Shown here: positions 34,763-47,100 of the stretch, one piece after another
Layout: every line of letters starts with the position of its first letter
How positions within the stretch are numbered: the first letter of the stretch is position 1
Source: Melampsora larici-populina 98AG31
Taxonomy: Eukaryota > Basidiomycota > Pucciniomycetes > Pucciniales > Melampsoraceae
Length of the DNA: 64,000 bases
Direction: 5' to 3'
NCBI RefSeq assembly: GCF_000204055.1
Contig: NW_006768784.1
Location: forward strand, 855,323 to 919,322
Notes under the pieces: generated by a model
What the model was told of the DNA's origin: nothing
The model's database searches: none
What the model saw: only the letters and a program-made list of their open reading frames with translations
Program-made: the position numbers and the translations under genes

Positions 34763-36586
34763 ATGAGTTGGCAACCACTAGACCATCCAACCAATCACAA
34801 TACCTCAACCTACCCAACCCATCCCACATACCCATCCCACCCATCAAACCATACCAACGGTCATGGTACCTTTACCACACCACATCAACATCCATCATCA
34901 TATCCACCATCATCAACTCAAACTGTTTCAGAACTGGCTAATTCGTTTTCTTCTGATAACTTGAATCATCCTTCGAAGCTTTCGAAAAATAAAAGACCTA
35001 GATCTTTTAGGGATAAACAGTGGGATTCGGCTTTTGGTCCTTTGAGTCTCAAGTTGAGCTTTTTTTGTTTATTTGGATAGGGTTTTCTGCTTTTGGATAG
35101 GGGTTCTGATCTTTTGCGTTTTGTAGTACTTTTTTGAGGAAAGATTGGATCAAGTATTATGTTATACTTCTTTTACTTATTATAGCAGTAGCGATCGTAA
35201 CAAGTAAGTCAATAATCAACTATCAATTCATTGAACTCATATTGATCGTTTTCTGTGTTTTTTTTTTTTGATTTAGTTTTTCATCATCAAATTATTGTTT
35301 CACTTAAACCTTTTGCAGATGATTTACATGATTTGAAAGTCGGGAATGTAGAGATCGGTTGGATAATTCCGATTATCATTTTATTTATTATATCTTTTCC
35401 TCCTTTGTTTGGTCATGAAGTAAGTTCTCTCCTCCCCCAAACAACACAATTTCCAAAAAAGACAAATTCCAAGAAAAGACAGTTTACTGATGATTTTGTG
35501 TGTTTGGGTTAAAGATTGTGATTATTATTTGTGGTTTAGTTTGGGGACTTTGGATTGGATTTGCCATCGTTTCGGTAGGTACGTTTATTGGAGAAGTAGC
35601 TAATTATTGGACATTTAAGTATGCTTGTACTAAACGTGCTGAGAAGTTGGAAAGAAAAGATTTGAATTATGCTTGTATGTGTATTGTGATTAGAGATGGA
35701 GGGTTTTGGGTAACTTGATGACATTTATCCCCTATTTTTTTTTAAGTTTTAAGTTTTGATACTAATTTTAAGTTTTTTTTTTTTTTTTTTAGATTGCATT
35801 TCTTGCAAGACTTTCAGCTATTCCTTCACATTTAATCACACCTGTCTTTGCTACTACAGGCATGAGTTTATGGATCTTTTCAACTGCTACCTTACTTTCG
35901 ATGCCTAAACAATTAGCCGGAGTTTATTTAGGCACCTTATTTAATTTAGAATCTAATACGAAATCGACTTCATCTAAAATTATTGAATATTTAGTTTTGA
36001 TTGTTTCTTTTTTGGTCACTGTGGTGGCTGCGATGTTTATTTATAAGAGAATGTCAAAGGCTAGACCGTTGGTTCAGGCTAGATGGGAATCTGAAAGGAT
36101 TGGTTCTAGGACGGGATTGGATCATCAGAGTGACGGTCAGGTTCATCATGTGGATCCTTATTATGGTAACGGATTGATTTCTTCGTTAGCTACATCACTT
36201 CCTTGCCCCCCACAAAAAAAACACGCTTGATTGGTTCTTAAATCGGTTGAATTCAAGTGGTTTTTACTTTCCCGAATGAATTATGAATCTGATGAATCTG
36301 TTTTTCTTTTTGGTTTTTTTTTTCTTTTTGGTTGAATAGTGAATGGGAGCCTATCAGAGATCGATCTATCGAGGAAAATCTCAGAATGGGAAGGACATCA
36401 GAAGATGATTGGTCAAGTTTAGAACATGGTGTATTTCTTCAATCTAACCATTCTTTTCCTGATGATCGTCATTTGGAAGTCGATCAAGAATTGATTCATC
36501 ATACACCACTCTTGCCGGTTTTTATTAGAAAAGATTTAAGGGATCGGGATGGGTTGAGTCCTACTTATGCTTCTAGATCAGGTTGA
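34763..36586 (+). CDS. VTT-domain (SNARE-associated Golgi/TVP38-like) membrane protein, copy 2
   Basis: Exons 34763-35052, 35127-35203, 35277-35419, 35515-35709, 35793-36184 and 36340-36586 join to 447 aa. The N-terminal ~95 residues are rich in His/Pro/Thr/Ser. Membrane segments start at IKYYVILLLLIIAVAIV. The VTT core is GLVWGLWIGFAIVSVGTFIG, then FKYACTKRAEKLERKD and LARLSAIPSHLITPVFATTG. A final segment (VLIVSFLVTVVAAMFIYKR) leads to a long hydrophilic tail containing an acidic stretch in the last exon. The family acts in Golgi and other endomembranes. It is a divergent paralog of 28489-29950, with conserved intron positions. The last intron uses a GTTAGC donor, the only phase-compatible choice I found; otherwise the protein ends at 36230. 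Confidence 0.82.
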
Positions 36587-38209
36587 ATAAATGATTAGGA
36601 GATCTTTGGTTTTTTTTTTGGTTTTTTTTGAGAAGAATTTGTATGATTTATGATTTTTTTCGTTTTGGGTTTGTGGGTCCTTTTTTTTATGCTTGGGATG
36701 GAATTTTTTTTTTTTTTGGGAAAAATATCGAAAGGATTGGGTTCTTTTGGGAAGTTCATTTTTTTGAAGATGATAATTTGGAATTTTGGATGATTTGGTC
36801 TTTGCATTTTTGGGATTTATATCTTATTTTTTAGGATGTAAGAAGAGGAAAGGAAAGGAAAATCTAAATGGAAACTGTTTTTTTTTTGCATTTTGCATTT
36901 TTCTTTGTGATGGTTGATGAATTTTTTCAATTTTTTTAATTTTTAAATTTCCAAGAAGGGGTTTTTTTGTTGTTAAATTTTTTTTTGATAAATTGATGAT
37001 GATGCAAGAAAAAAAAACTAATTTTGTTGTAATTTTTTTTGATTGTTTTTCTACATATGACATACATGCATACATCTTTTATCGATTTTTTATTTTCATT
37101 TATTTGGTATATGTATACCTTTTTTTGATTTTTGGAATTTTTGTTGATTTTTGATTTTTTCAAAACGGATGGTTTATTTTTCATGAATGAAAGAGATGAT
37201 ATAGGATTCTTGATGCAATTGTAAGGAGAACTTCTGCTTGGAAGTTGGGTATTGGAAACCATGAGATTTTAAAGATTGAACTCATCATGAAGAGGTCTGG
37301 ATGTGAAGCTTAAATGAACAGTCTCTTGGCTGATAAGTATCACACTGGAAATCTTATTGGTTAGTATGATATGATTAAGTAAATTGGGATTGGATGAGAT
37401 GAGATGAGAAGTACAGAACAAGTTTAGGGAACAGATGAATTGATTAAATTGAATTTATAAAAAAAGTAAAAAAAATTGTTGATTTTTTTTTCCAAAGGAT
37501 GATTTCTTTGTATTAATGAAAAAAAGAGAATGGAACAAGGATTCTTGATGGTAGTGATGGAACTTTTTGGGCTTGGAACTTGTCTACTAGCAAAAAATGG
37601 TATTTTGATGATTGGAATCATATAGAGGTCTGGATAGATTAAATGAGCAGTTTTGGTTTGATAAGATCATTGGAAGTCTTTATTGGTCAGTATGATATGA
37701 GATGATTGAATGAATTGAGATTGGATGAGATGGGAAGTACAGAACAAGTTTAGGGAACACATGAATTGATTAAATTGAATTTATAAAAGTAGAAATACTT
37801 GGAATTGTGACTCTCTTTGACCGTCTTTGAAAAGATTAGCTAAATAAAAGTCATGATTGAAGTACTGCAAGGGGTTGTTTAATTACTTATGGAAGTTGGA
37901 AGTGAGCTTGTTCAGCTTGAATTTGCCTAGTTGAGGTTCAGGATATGAGATGAGATCTTAAGATTAAGGTTATGTTGAAGGAGGTTTTTCTAACTTCTGA
38001 GATGTCATTGGGAAAGTGGGAATTGGTTGGTATGGTTTGGTGCAGTTCCAAAGAAGTGGAGTAGGAAGATGAACTGCTGAAAAGGATATAATCAACTACA
38101 ATCAACTTAACAAACACAATTGATTCTTGATTTGGAAAACCTTTTAAAGTACAATAAGAAAGATGTGTTTTACAGTTTGATGGACTTGTTTGTGTTAAGT
38201 TTTGGATAT
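36587..38209. other. T-rich spacer and local duplication, no gene
   Basis: 36600-37180 is dominated by T runs and GGTTTTT-like repeats. The following segment holds a 333-bp tandem duplication listed separately. Reading frames here are products of composition. Confidence 0.5.
37195..37790 (+). repeat. Degenerate tandem duplication, 333-bp period
   Basis: GAGGTCTGG at 37292 and 37625 starts two long matching stretches. Both continue through ATTGGTNAGTATGATATGA and the well-conserved AAGTACAGAACAAGTTTAGG to GAATTGATTAAATTGAATTT (ending about 37460 and 37787). Weaker similarity extends to the left (GGATTCTTGATG at 37205 and about 37541). Confidence 0.7.
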
Positions 38210-38211
38210 TA

Positions 38212-38718
38212 GGGGGTTTCAAGTTAAGTTTTTTTACAGTTATTTTACAGGACAGTCCTCTCCAAGTGATTTACGTAATCATTCAAGTTCTGTAGAGGTA
38301 GGGACAAGGTTTGTCCTGAACCCAATGATTACAATTCATAGGTGTGGGGATGTGTACAACAACTTGTTTGAGACTGTAAAATTTCCCGTAAACATAAAAA
38401 ATCATATACTTGCTGAAAAAAGAACACTTATGGTGTTCAAACTTCAAGATTAATTTGTGCAAGTCCTGTGCAAGATATGAATAGAACTTGCATGGATCTT
38501 GCATGGACCTTGCATGTTGGTCTCACACAGTTTTTGCACCAGTTGGAACACAATAACTGGGGTTGTCAAAACAATTGATGTGCAAGATCTGTGCAAGATA
38601 TCTTGCACATATCTTGAATGTTGGTCTTGCACAGTTCTTGCATGTGTTTGAAGACCATTTCAGAAACTTGTCTGTTTTGTAAAGATTTTATGGAAAAAAT
38701 TCATAATTTGAAACCCCC
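38212..38718. mobile_element. 507-bp TA-flanked MITE (GGGGGTTTCAA ends)
   Basis: GGGGGTTTCAA at 38212 is matched, inverted, by TTGAAACCCCC ending at 38718, and TA flanks both sides (38210-38211 and 38719-38720). About 230 bp of the interior is another MITE (38429-38658), so the original element was only about 280 bp. Confidence 0.65.
38429..38658. mobile_element. GTGCAAGA-rich MITE, copy 1
   Basis: The ends TATGGTGTTCAAAC and GTGTTTGAAGACCAT are partly inverted. The interior carries many GTGCAAGA/TCTTGCAC units. It is the same family as 49980-50219 in the opposite orientation; the two share, for example, the AGTTGGAACA..TANCTGGGGT block. This copy is more diverged. It lies inside the 507-bp MITE. 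Confidence 0.7.
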
Positions 38719-38732
38719 TATTGCTGCAATTA

Positions 38733-38842
38733 CAGTACTCAAAGTTGTGTATAGTTTTGCGTGTATGATTTTTTTGGTGGGGAAAAAGAGGCCAAATTTT
38801 TTTTCCCTGCCAAAAAAAAACTATACACAACTTTGAGTACTG
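38733..38842. mobile_element. TA-flanked MITE, family 1 copy 2
   Basis: CAGTACTCAAAGTTGTGTAT and its exact complement form the ends of this 110-bp element. TA flanks both sides (38731-38732 and 38843-38844). It is the cleaner of the two copies in the window (the other is at 14546-14669). Confidence 0.85.
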
Positions 38843-39101
38843 TAAATCCAAGCTTATGGGTTCTGCCAAAGTAGGCTAAAATAGTGCCTATTAGTGCACC
38901 TCTGGCTAATAGACTCCTGGGATATCATCCGGAGGAAAATGAGACGTATTGGCCGGACTCTATCCGTATCTCACTGCCAGACGCACACACGCGTGCGTCG
39001 TGTCATTTCGCGTCTGATGTCTATATCCATCCACGCAGAGTCCAACATCCAGACGTGTCCTGGCCTCAGACGTGTCTATGAGGCTAGCCAGACCTGTCTG
39101 G

Positions 39102-40262
39102 CCTCCGAACCCAGTGGTCTTCCCTACAAACACTCGCTCTGTCCAGACACATGACACATCATACGCCGTCCATCCCAACTCCCACCCACCTATCGATAGA
39201 CCTAACTCCCTATCAGGACGTGTTGGTCTATCAATAGAGCAAGCCACACCAACCAATTAATACCAAGCCAGATCAATCCGATCAAACGGATCAACCTCAC
39301 CACACCTCCATCTCTATCTGCACCACCCTACCAACATTTGAATGAACGCTATTGTAGGTCATCTCAACTCGTTTTTTGTATGTATCCCCGATAAATGCCT
39401 CAATATGTTATCTCTTCCTATCTTTCATGAGCAAATAGAAACAGACAAAGTCGCGATTTAAAATTGCTATTTACATTACACGTATTAAACCGTCTCCTCA
39501 AGACCTTTCCACGTTGAATAGGACAAACTATTGAAAGAGAGACAGAGAGACCCATGAGATGAACCACGGATGTGATACATCAGTCCAGCAGCCTTTTGCA
39601 TACGGTCTGATTCTTTGCCAAGTATCACGGTACATACAAGCAGTTGCAACCTGTTGCAACAACACAACTAATATTAAACTCGATAGTGAGCTCGATATGG
39701 ATAGTTGAATTCAAAATGTACTGTATATAAGCGAGTCGTGTGAAAATTTTGTATAACTCATTTTCGATCTCACAGAGACATTAGTACAACCGAAGGTCCG
39801 ACACCTTTTTTACTTAGCTTACCACTGGAAGAATATCGTCTGTACACATAATAAAATCAAATTATACTTTGAATCAATTGCTACCAACACCGTTCTTGAA
39901 GTTGCGAGTGTCAAGTGACGAGATGAAGTCAAGATTTCAATTGTGTTGTAATTATTGATGTTGACAATTTGAGATAACAAATGGTGTGACAATGAAAAAG
40001 TAAGTCATAACAAGAAAGGAATATGAAACGCAGGATATTTTGTAAGAAAAAAGCACCAAAAAAAGATAACCTCAAGTGTTATTTTATCCATGTAAGGTAA
40101 ATGAATGTATGGTATCACCATAAAAATGATAAATGGATGAAAAAGTAAGCGAGTGATAAAAAAAAATCTGGAACACAAGATCACAATTTTGTATAAAAAA
40201 CAATAAACCCAATAAATGATCCATTTACTTATCTATCAAAGCTAAATATCTGTATGGTATCA
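39102..40262. other. KDZ-A left interior, no gene
   Basis: After the inverted repeat comes CA-rich and then AT-rich sequence down to the 3' end of the accessory gene. Several short CAGACNTGTC-like motifs lie in the first 250 bases. Nothing coding was recognised. Confidence 0.5.
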
Positions 40263-42836
40263 CTAAAAATCATCATCATCAGGTAGGTCGTCGTCCTCCA
40301 GACCCATACCGAGGTTGGTATTGTCTTCATCCACACCCATACCGATATACATATCATCAACTCTATGATCACAATTGTCGTCTAAGCCAGAGATACCTCC
40401 CCATGGCTCTTCGTCGTCTTCAATATCTTGCGGATTTGAGCCACCATCATTCAAATCATTAATATTGTTGCTGCCGTTTGCCACGGCTGAGTCGTTTACT
40501 AGTTTGAATAAACCTGCTTTCACGTCGTTCAGCCACAGTGATCTCTTGCTGCTTGGCATCTTGTCAACACCCAAGGCAAGATCTTCAGGCTTCAGGCTGC
40601 TTCCATCGAGTTGGACGATATTGACCGGAAAACCTCTAGCTTTAAGACATTCTCCCGGGTTCGGTTTGCGCGGGAAACCTTTTCCTGGAGAATATCCAAG
40701 TGCTTCCTCTAGAGAGCGACCTCAGTAATGAAACCGAAACAACTATATTAATGACAAGGGATAAATGACTTACTTAGATCTGCCCGAAGGGCTTTGGTGA
40801 GGTTGGTTTATGACATCTGCTGGCTGTTGGCGCTTTTCTTTTTCAGTCGACGACTTTGATGATCCTATAGCATCGGCGACAGCTTCTTCCACTGCTTTGC
40901 CCTGAGCACGTGCTGCAAAGATAACCGGAAAATTGCTTTTGGCACGAACATATTCAGCCATCTCCGGGTGTGAGGTGTATTCAATACACCATCCATGGGA
41001 ACCTTTGCCTTCCTCAGTTTGAGGATGGGTTCCAGATGCAAGAAAATAGTATGCAAAGTCCATGCGTGTGGATTCGCTTTCAATCTATCAGTGCCAAATG
41101 AACAATCAGTTGTTTACAAGAGAAATACGATGGAGAAATATAGTGATTCAAATAATGAACATATGATAAAACAACATACCTGAGAATGTATTTGCTGCAC
41201 ACGCTTTTTTGAAAGGCAATTGTGGTCTGCCAATGATTGACCGCCAGGAATACCTGACAATGCCTTGGCATAAGCTTTGGCAACCTTTTGACCACACACC
41301 GTTTCGTCATAGACCTCTTGCAGCTCGATGCGTTCTTCGGGTGATAGATTGAGTTGCTTTTGTTCCTTTTTCGAGGGTAAGCCAGATAACATATAAAATA
41401 CCGAAGGATGAAAAACAAGACGCTCGGCGTCAGGTCGAGCAGTCCATGCCCTACCCATTCGTTGGTTGCGCTCGCCAAGACTTTCTGGTTCGCTGTTTCG
41501 AGGCACTGTAGTAATAATAAACATAATAAACATACCCACCATAGACATTTTAAGTAAGTATGTTCATGTAGCTTTCTGGGGAAGGAGTTGACTCACTATA
41601 TTCCTTATTGGCCATCTTTGAATAGCTCATCCAAAGGCGATAGCCATCCTGACCTTGACCTCGGGATGAACCTAGATCGCCTCTGAAGCGGATTAAGATT
41701 GGATCAATCTTAAGAATGTTGTGAAATAGTATGACTATGAATGAAAGAACATACATCGCTTTGTCCAATGTAAACAAGGTGACATTTCCCATCATCGCGA
41801 GCATCTCTTTGTGATGATGATACAGCTGTTTGAGCGCTTTAGCCTCCTCTTGGATATTTTGTGGCACAGCTGAGCTAGTCCGCTTGACTGCTGAAATCCT
41901 GGTCATCGACCACTCATTACACACCGCCTGATAATTCAAGAGTGTTGGAAGGTTGGTAGCATGTGAGCTTGATGAACTTTGAGGAAGAGGTGCATTCCTG
42001 TTGATAGATGAACTGATATCTTGAGTATCGATATCTTGAGAATCAACACCTTGAAGTTGAGCTTGAGATTCGTTTTGAGGCCCTCGGCGAGAACGTTTAG
42101 AGGCCGGTGGTGCTTGATCAGTGTTCCTTTGGGAAAGTTGGCGTTTAGAAGGTCTTGAGTCTTCTTCTAGAGACAGATCTGAATCAGACATAGCACCCGG
42201 GTTGAATAAGTCGCCAAGCTCTTCGTCGCTAGATTCTGCAGGTCCATCGTTTCTAGGCCGGTTGGTGATCCGAACCTTGCGAATGGGTCGTGACAAAGTT
42301 GCTTCGGTTTGAGATATAGTTGTATTGATTTGAGAGATATCAGTTGAAGTTTGTGGCTGTGAGTGGGCTACAGAAGCCTCAGCCGAGTTTGGAGACCGTA
42401 AAATGGAAGGGTTAGTAGTTAGCTGGTTGTTGGAGTCTGAAGGTATGCTGCGAGCATTGTGAATGGGTGGTGACAAAGTGGCATTGGTTCGAGATATAGT
42501 TGCATTGATTTGAGAGATATCGAATGAAGTTTGAGACTGTGGCAGAGCAGCAGAAGGCTCAGCCAACGTTGGAGACCGTAAAACGGGGGGGTCAGGAGTT
42601 GGCTGGTTGTTGGAGGTTGAAGGTAAGAACTCGTTGATTGATAGTTCATTTGCTTAGTTTGTAGAATAATTTGATTTAGTCATGGTAGTTTTGGTTGAGC
42701 GCGCTTTGGTCGAGGTGGACTTCCTGGTAGGTGATGCAAGGACTCGGCCTGAACGTTTAGCTCTGGTTGAGTACATGGAAGCTGCTCCAGTACCAGAAGG
42801 GGGACCTCGAGTTCGACCGGATCGAGTACTAGCCAT
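40263..42836 (-). CDS. KDZ-A accessory gene, unknown function
   Basis: Suggested exons: 42836-42755, 42652-41755, 41682-41597, 41505-41180, 41084-40774 and about 40720-40263 (roughly 720 aa). The start has ASTRSGRTRG-type basic repeats. A long low-complexity part with internal repeats follows (ISQINATISRTNATLS), then a conserved core: YRLWMSYSKMANKEY, MPRNSEP, RPDAERLVFHPSVFYMLSG, a helical block, GWCIEYTS and GYSPGKGFPRKPNP. The C-terminus is very acidic (PDDDDF). The same core order, with identical splice phases at MPR and at the GY-P-GFPR exon, occurs in the KDZ-B gene at 47824-49699, so this is a gene family travelling with KDZ transposons. No known domain is recognised. The last junction (40774/40720) does not keep phase with normal splice sites, so a one-base frameshift is likely. 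It is head-to-head with the transposase. Confidence 0.65.
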
Positions 42837-44129
42837 GCTGGGAAGAAAGATAATGGACGTAGGGGAAGGGTGATGGGATTGAATGAAGATGAATGTTAAG
42901 ATGAAGGAAGAATCAAGATCCATCTCGTGACTCACCTGGACTGTACATATAGTGCGGTCTGTGCGGTCAGTCCCCGGGTCACGAAGCATTTGGAAGCCCG
43001 GCACCCCCAACATACCATAATATCAACACTTACATTGTGAGGGCCTACCTATTTGATTTTATTTTGAAAAGTCAAGTGATCAATGTGGCTATATCAAGAG
43101 GAATCTCAAGAGTCAAAGTTTCTTTTTTTACACGTTCTTAAACCTTCATATTGGAATTGAAATAGTGTCAAAAGTACTCACATCGAAATCTGAGCTACAT
43201 TCAACAAACATATCCCATAAAGTAGCTCACATATAATACAACAGCAGTCCCACTTTTATGTATGATTTGATGAGCATGTACATTTGAAACTCCGTCAGTG
43301 TTCAAGAAATAAACCCCACTGTTTTCAATTTTGAGGAGTGAGCGGGAGAAAACAGGGTGATTTGAAGAACAAAATTGGGATTTTCAAGAGGGAAGATGTG
43401 ATGTGATTGAAAAAGTGCATTATGAAACTCCCAATGAAATTTGATTTTGTATTTTAAGGCGGAGTTTTGACCTTTTTTCCACCATCTTGATGGTGATTGG
43501 GGATGTTTTAGGAGTGAGCGGGAGAAAACAGGGTGATTTGAAGAACAAAATTGGGATTTTCAAGAGGGAAGATGTCCTATCTTTATACGTGTGAAATACT
43601 TCAAAGGTATTCATTTCTCAAACTCTTCCTGGTGAAAGTGAGTGCTCTTCAAAACCGTTGCATTTCCAGTGACCTTGGAATATCTGAAAGCCCAAATGAC
43701 AATCAATATTTTCCAGGTTCAAACTTGAATTTTGCTCAACTATTGAAAAGGGAATCAAAATCCAAATGAAGAAGTTTAATATTCATTATCATAGTCACTT
43801 ACCTGCAGATGCAGGGGTAGATGGATGGTTGATTAATTTTCAAAATTGCACTAAACAAGCATTTGTGCCTGAAGGAGAGTTGATTATCTCAATGAATGAT
43901 GTAAGAATGATTACATCATTTCTTAATGGGTTCCTCTATTCACAAAAGCATGGCTAGTTATGTGATCCTTTGTTTTCTGTCTCTCTCAACTTCCTTCTAA
44001 TCTATCATTGAACAAACTTCCTTTCGAGATATTCTTTATCCCATCCTAATTTTTTTGATTCAGTTCAACAACTCACCTTGGTCTTCATTGTTTGTCTCAT
44101 TTTATCGGCTTGAAGAATAAGTATCTAAA
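42837..44129. promoter_or_regulatory. Divergent promoter region of KDZ-A genes
   Basis: This 1.3-kb spacer lies between the starts of the accessory gene (-) and the transposase (+) and must hold both promoters. It contains a 66-bp direct repeat (43334-43575, listed separately). Frames at 43551-43769 and 43766-43957 are open but unrecognised. Confidence 0.45.
43334..43575 (+). repeat. 66-bp perfect-looking direct repeat in KDZ-A promoter
   Basis: AGGAGTGAGCGGGAGAAAAC starts both copies (43334-43399 and 43510-43575). They stay identical, as far as read by eye, through GGGTGATTTGAAGAACAAAA to AAGAGGGAAGATGT. The unit spacing is 176 bp. Near-identity suggests a recent duplication, or two binding sites under selection. 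Confidence 0.8.
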
Positions 44130-47100
44130 ATGGGAAAAGGTCGAGTCATCAAGTGCCCACTTGGTCCTCGAACCAAGCGGCCACGGGCACGAGGAGCAGA
44201 TGTTGGCCCTTCTCAGAGAGTTGCTAATGATCTTGCGGCTGTGGAATCTCGAACAGCACTTCAGAACGCGGAAAATCTTCATAATGCTCTTACCGCGAAC
44301 CGGCATGCAAACCAGAACAATCCGGTCGATCCAAACACAGGTGGCCCTGATCACGATCAAACTTCCGAATCCGAGAACAATGAGGCAGATGCCATGTCGT
44401 ATATATACCGTTTTGAAACACCGTTGTCTCCGTCGGAAGATAGCGAACCTCGAGAACCTACTCCTCCATTGGTTGGAGGATTTCACGTGTCCTTTGGAGA
44501 GTACATCAGGGGAACTTATTACCAATCCAAGCAGCTGCTTGAGCACCTTTGGTGGAAGAAGGTACTTGGCCCAATGTTTGTGGCTTTCATGACCCAGTCG
44601 TCAAGGACCGCACGATGGGGTGATCTTCAAAATTGGAATGAAGATTTTAATGACACTTGTGCTTGTGGTGTTGGAGATCTTACAACACAATCAGTCGACC
44701 TAGTGGATATTCTCTGTGAGTCTCATGATTTATTGTCAAATTAAATATCAGCCAGCATTAATTTGAATGTACGGATACTGTACATAGCTCGTGACAAGAA
44801 AGAGATCAAGTTTTGCCAATGCACCAGTGACCAAGTGAGGCTGATCCGAATGGGATACGTTGGGGGATCACCGGTTCATCCTCAAACCGCGTTTTCCATT
44901 CGGCTTCTTCGATTCCACCACACACTGTGGGAACAGTGCAGCATTTGCATGCAAGGGTTTGCATTGGGACTAGACACCTTTCTAGATGCCAGTAGCCCTC
45001 TTATTCTTGTGGCCGGAACAACTCAGGTCAGTCATTTCCTTGGCCTTATTCCTACAAACTTGAAACTCAAACCTGACCATATGTATATACTACATATGAG
45101 TTGTAGCCCCGGCTCTGGCGAAAAACCCTATCTGCCGCTGTTGATGTTTATCGACACATGTTGCTAATGGAGGACGAGCTTTGTGACTTGGCACTGGACC
45201 TCTCGCATTTGGACAAGCTGGCTTCCAACTGCCCCCGATGCTTTGGTCCTCTCCAGGATAATAATGAGCAGGATGAACCTGACTACATAATATGCTTCAA
45301 TGGTAACTTTCAACATCGAAGACACAAAGCAGCAAGTCGTGAGTCCGACGAACGCAAACCGGCATATCCACCTTTATTCATGAAACCTGCCAAAGTAGAG
45401 AAGTGGGCACCAACCGAAACCAATAAGAAATCAGTTGCTTCAGTGAGTCGTATCTAGGTTAATAAGTTTTGACTGTATCATTCTAACTTCAGAGTACATT
45501 TTGAAACAGGATCCGTGCAGTGCACAGCACACAGCTGCTGCAGATCACCGAGCAGGTACCACTTGGAAAGCCTGCGACGAAACCGGCCTGATCGGTATGG
45601 GTTGCCGCCACGATCATATCCTGCGGTTTGTGAACGTTGTACAAAGCGGTGAAAAGCAAGTACACACTTGTTTTTATCATTGATGAATGTTCATTAATAA
45701 ATACTCGTGTTTGACAATTACAGGCAGTATTATGTTCTTGCCCTCCTCGATGAAATCTTAGGATTTGTAGCGGGACAATCCGAAGTAGACCGCCCAAAGC
45801 GGCTTGGTATATTGTATGATATTGGCTGTACTTTGGAGAAGAGTCTCAAGAAGGTATTTTTGAATCAGCCAGTATCTTTTGCACCTGTGGCATACAGATC
45901 CCTCGGTGAAACACCGAACAAAAAGACGAAAATGCATACGGTATCTAACAGCAAGATCGTTATCAGATTGGTCAGCTCGCCCAGACCGGTTTTTTGCGGG
46001 GATTCTAAGTCATTTCCAGACCGATCTGCTCGCTGAAATTCATAGACCGGAGAAGTCCTTGCAGACCGGTCTGTACTCCCTTAGACCGGTCTGTACTCCC
46101 TCAGACCGGTCTTACTCAGTCAAACCCAGACCAGTCTTACTCATCCAATCCCGACCAGTCAAACCCAGACCAGTCTTAAGAAATATCAAAAAAGCCAAGG
46201 CCTCACAGACAGGTCTGACGGCGATCCAGATGATCAGTCCATAATCACAGACCAGTCTGGTCGAATTGCTACTGAGTGTTCCGATTACCTTGCCTCACCA
46301 CTTCAAAACGGTCTGGAGAACCAACCTCCCAAGCATTACCAACCAGTGTCCACACAAACCAGACTATCTCACACATTGGATGAGGAGCAAACTTCGCCAC
46401 TCTACCGTCCTGTGCTCGTATTGCACCTCTCGCTCGCCTGGACAATATCTTAGTCGAGTTTCCACTCCTTTACTCTCACTCCATAGCAATACATACTGCA
46501 TGAACTTTCATAGCAGTTTCATTAGATGTTTTATTTGTCCGACTCCCACTACACATACATACACACAGTCATCGTTTTCAAGATTGTATCTGACACTCTT
46601 TGTGTTCCCTCAATTATTGAAACATGAGCCCAAAGGTTTACTACATATTCGACTTTGTGTTTTCTCACTTTCACCGGATCCTTTTGATTCCATGTGTCAC
46701 ATCAGACTTTGTCCCATTCTCAAGTCTCGAATTGTAAGTCTAACAAATAACAACTTGGCAATTTGAAAACTTGAAAATCAGCGCTTTGTACTGTTCGCAA
46801 GCACGCCTTCAACTCTCACTTGAATCCTCGATTGGATCAAATTACATGTATTGGTCACGTTTGAACATGAGGAAAAGCGCACCTCCGGGTCCGGGAAAAC
46901 CATCTTCCCACAATGTACCAATACAAGTATCCCAGGTGGACTGTTCTTTGCGACTCTCCCCACGTAGGTTTCAAAGAGACAACAACCGGTCGCGCATAGA
47001 AAACTATACTGTAGTGTCAATACAAGTCCACATGCCAAACACTAGTTTCTTATTAAATTTTATTATACTCGTCATCATTCTTTGACCAAATTAGTTTTTG

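Noticed and set aside
36600..37180. Overlapping open frames on both strands
   Set aside because: They are made of Phe/Lys/Asn runs from T- and A-rich DNA and carry no domain or splice evidence.
45629..45727. GC-AG intron in the KDZ-A transposase
   Set aside because: A GC donor at 45657 would work, but a normal GT donor at 45660 with acceptor at 45727 gives the same protein, so no unusual splicing has to be assumed.
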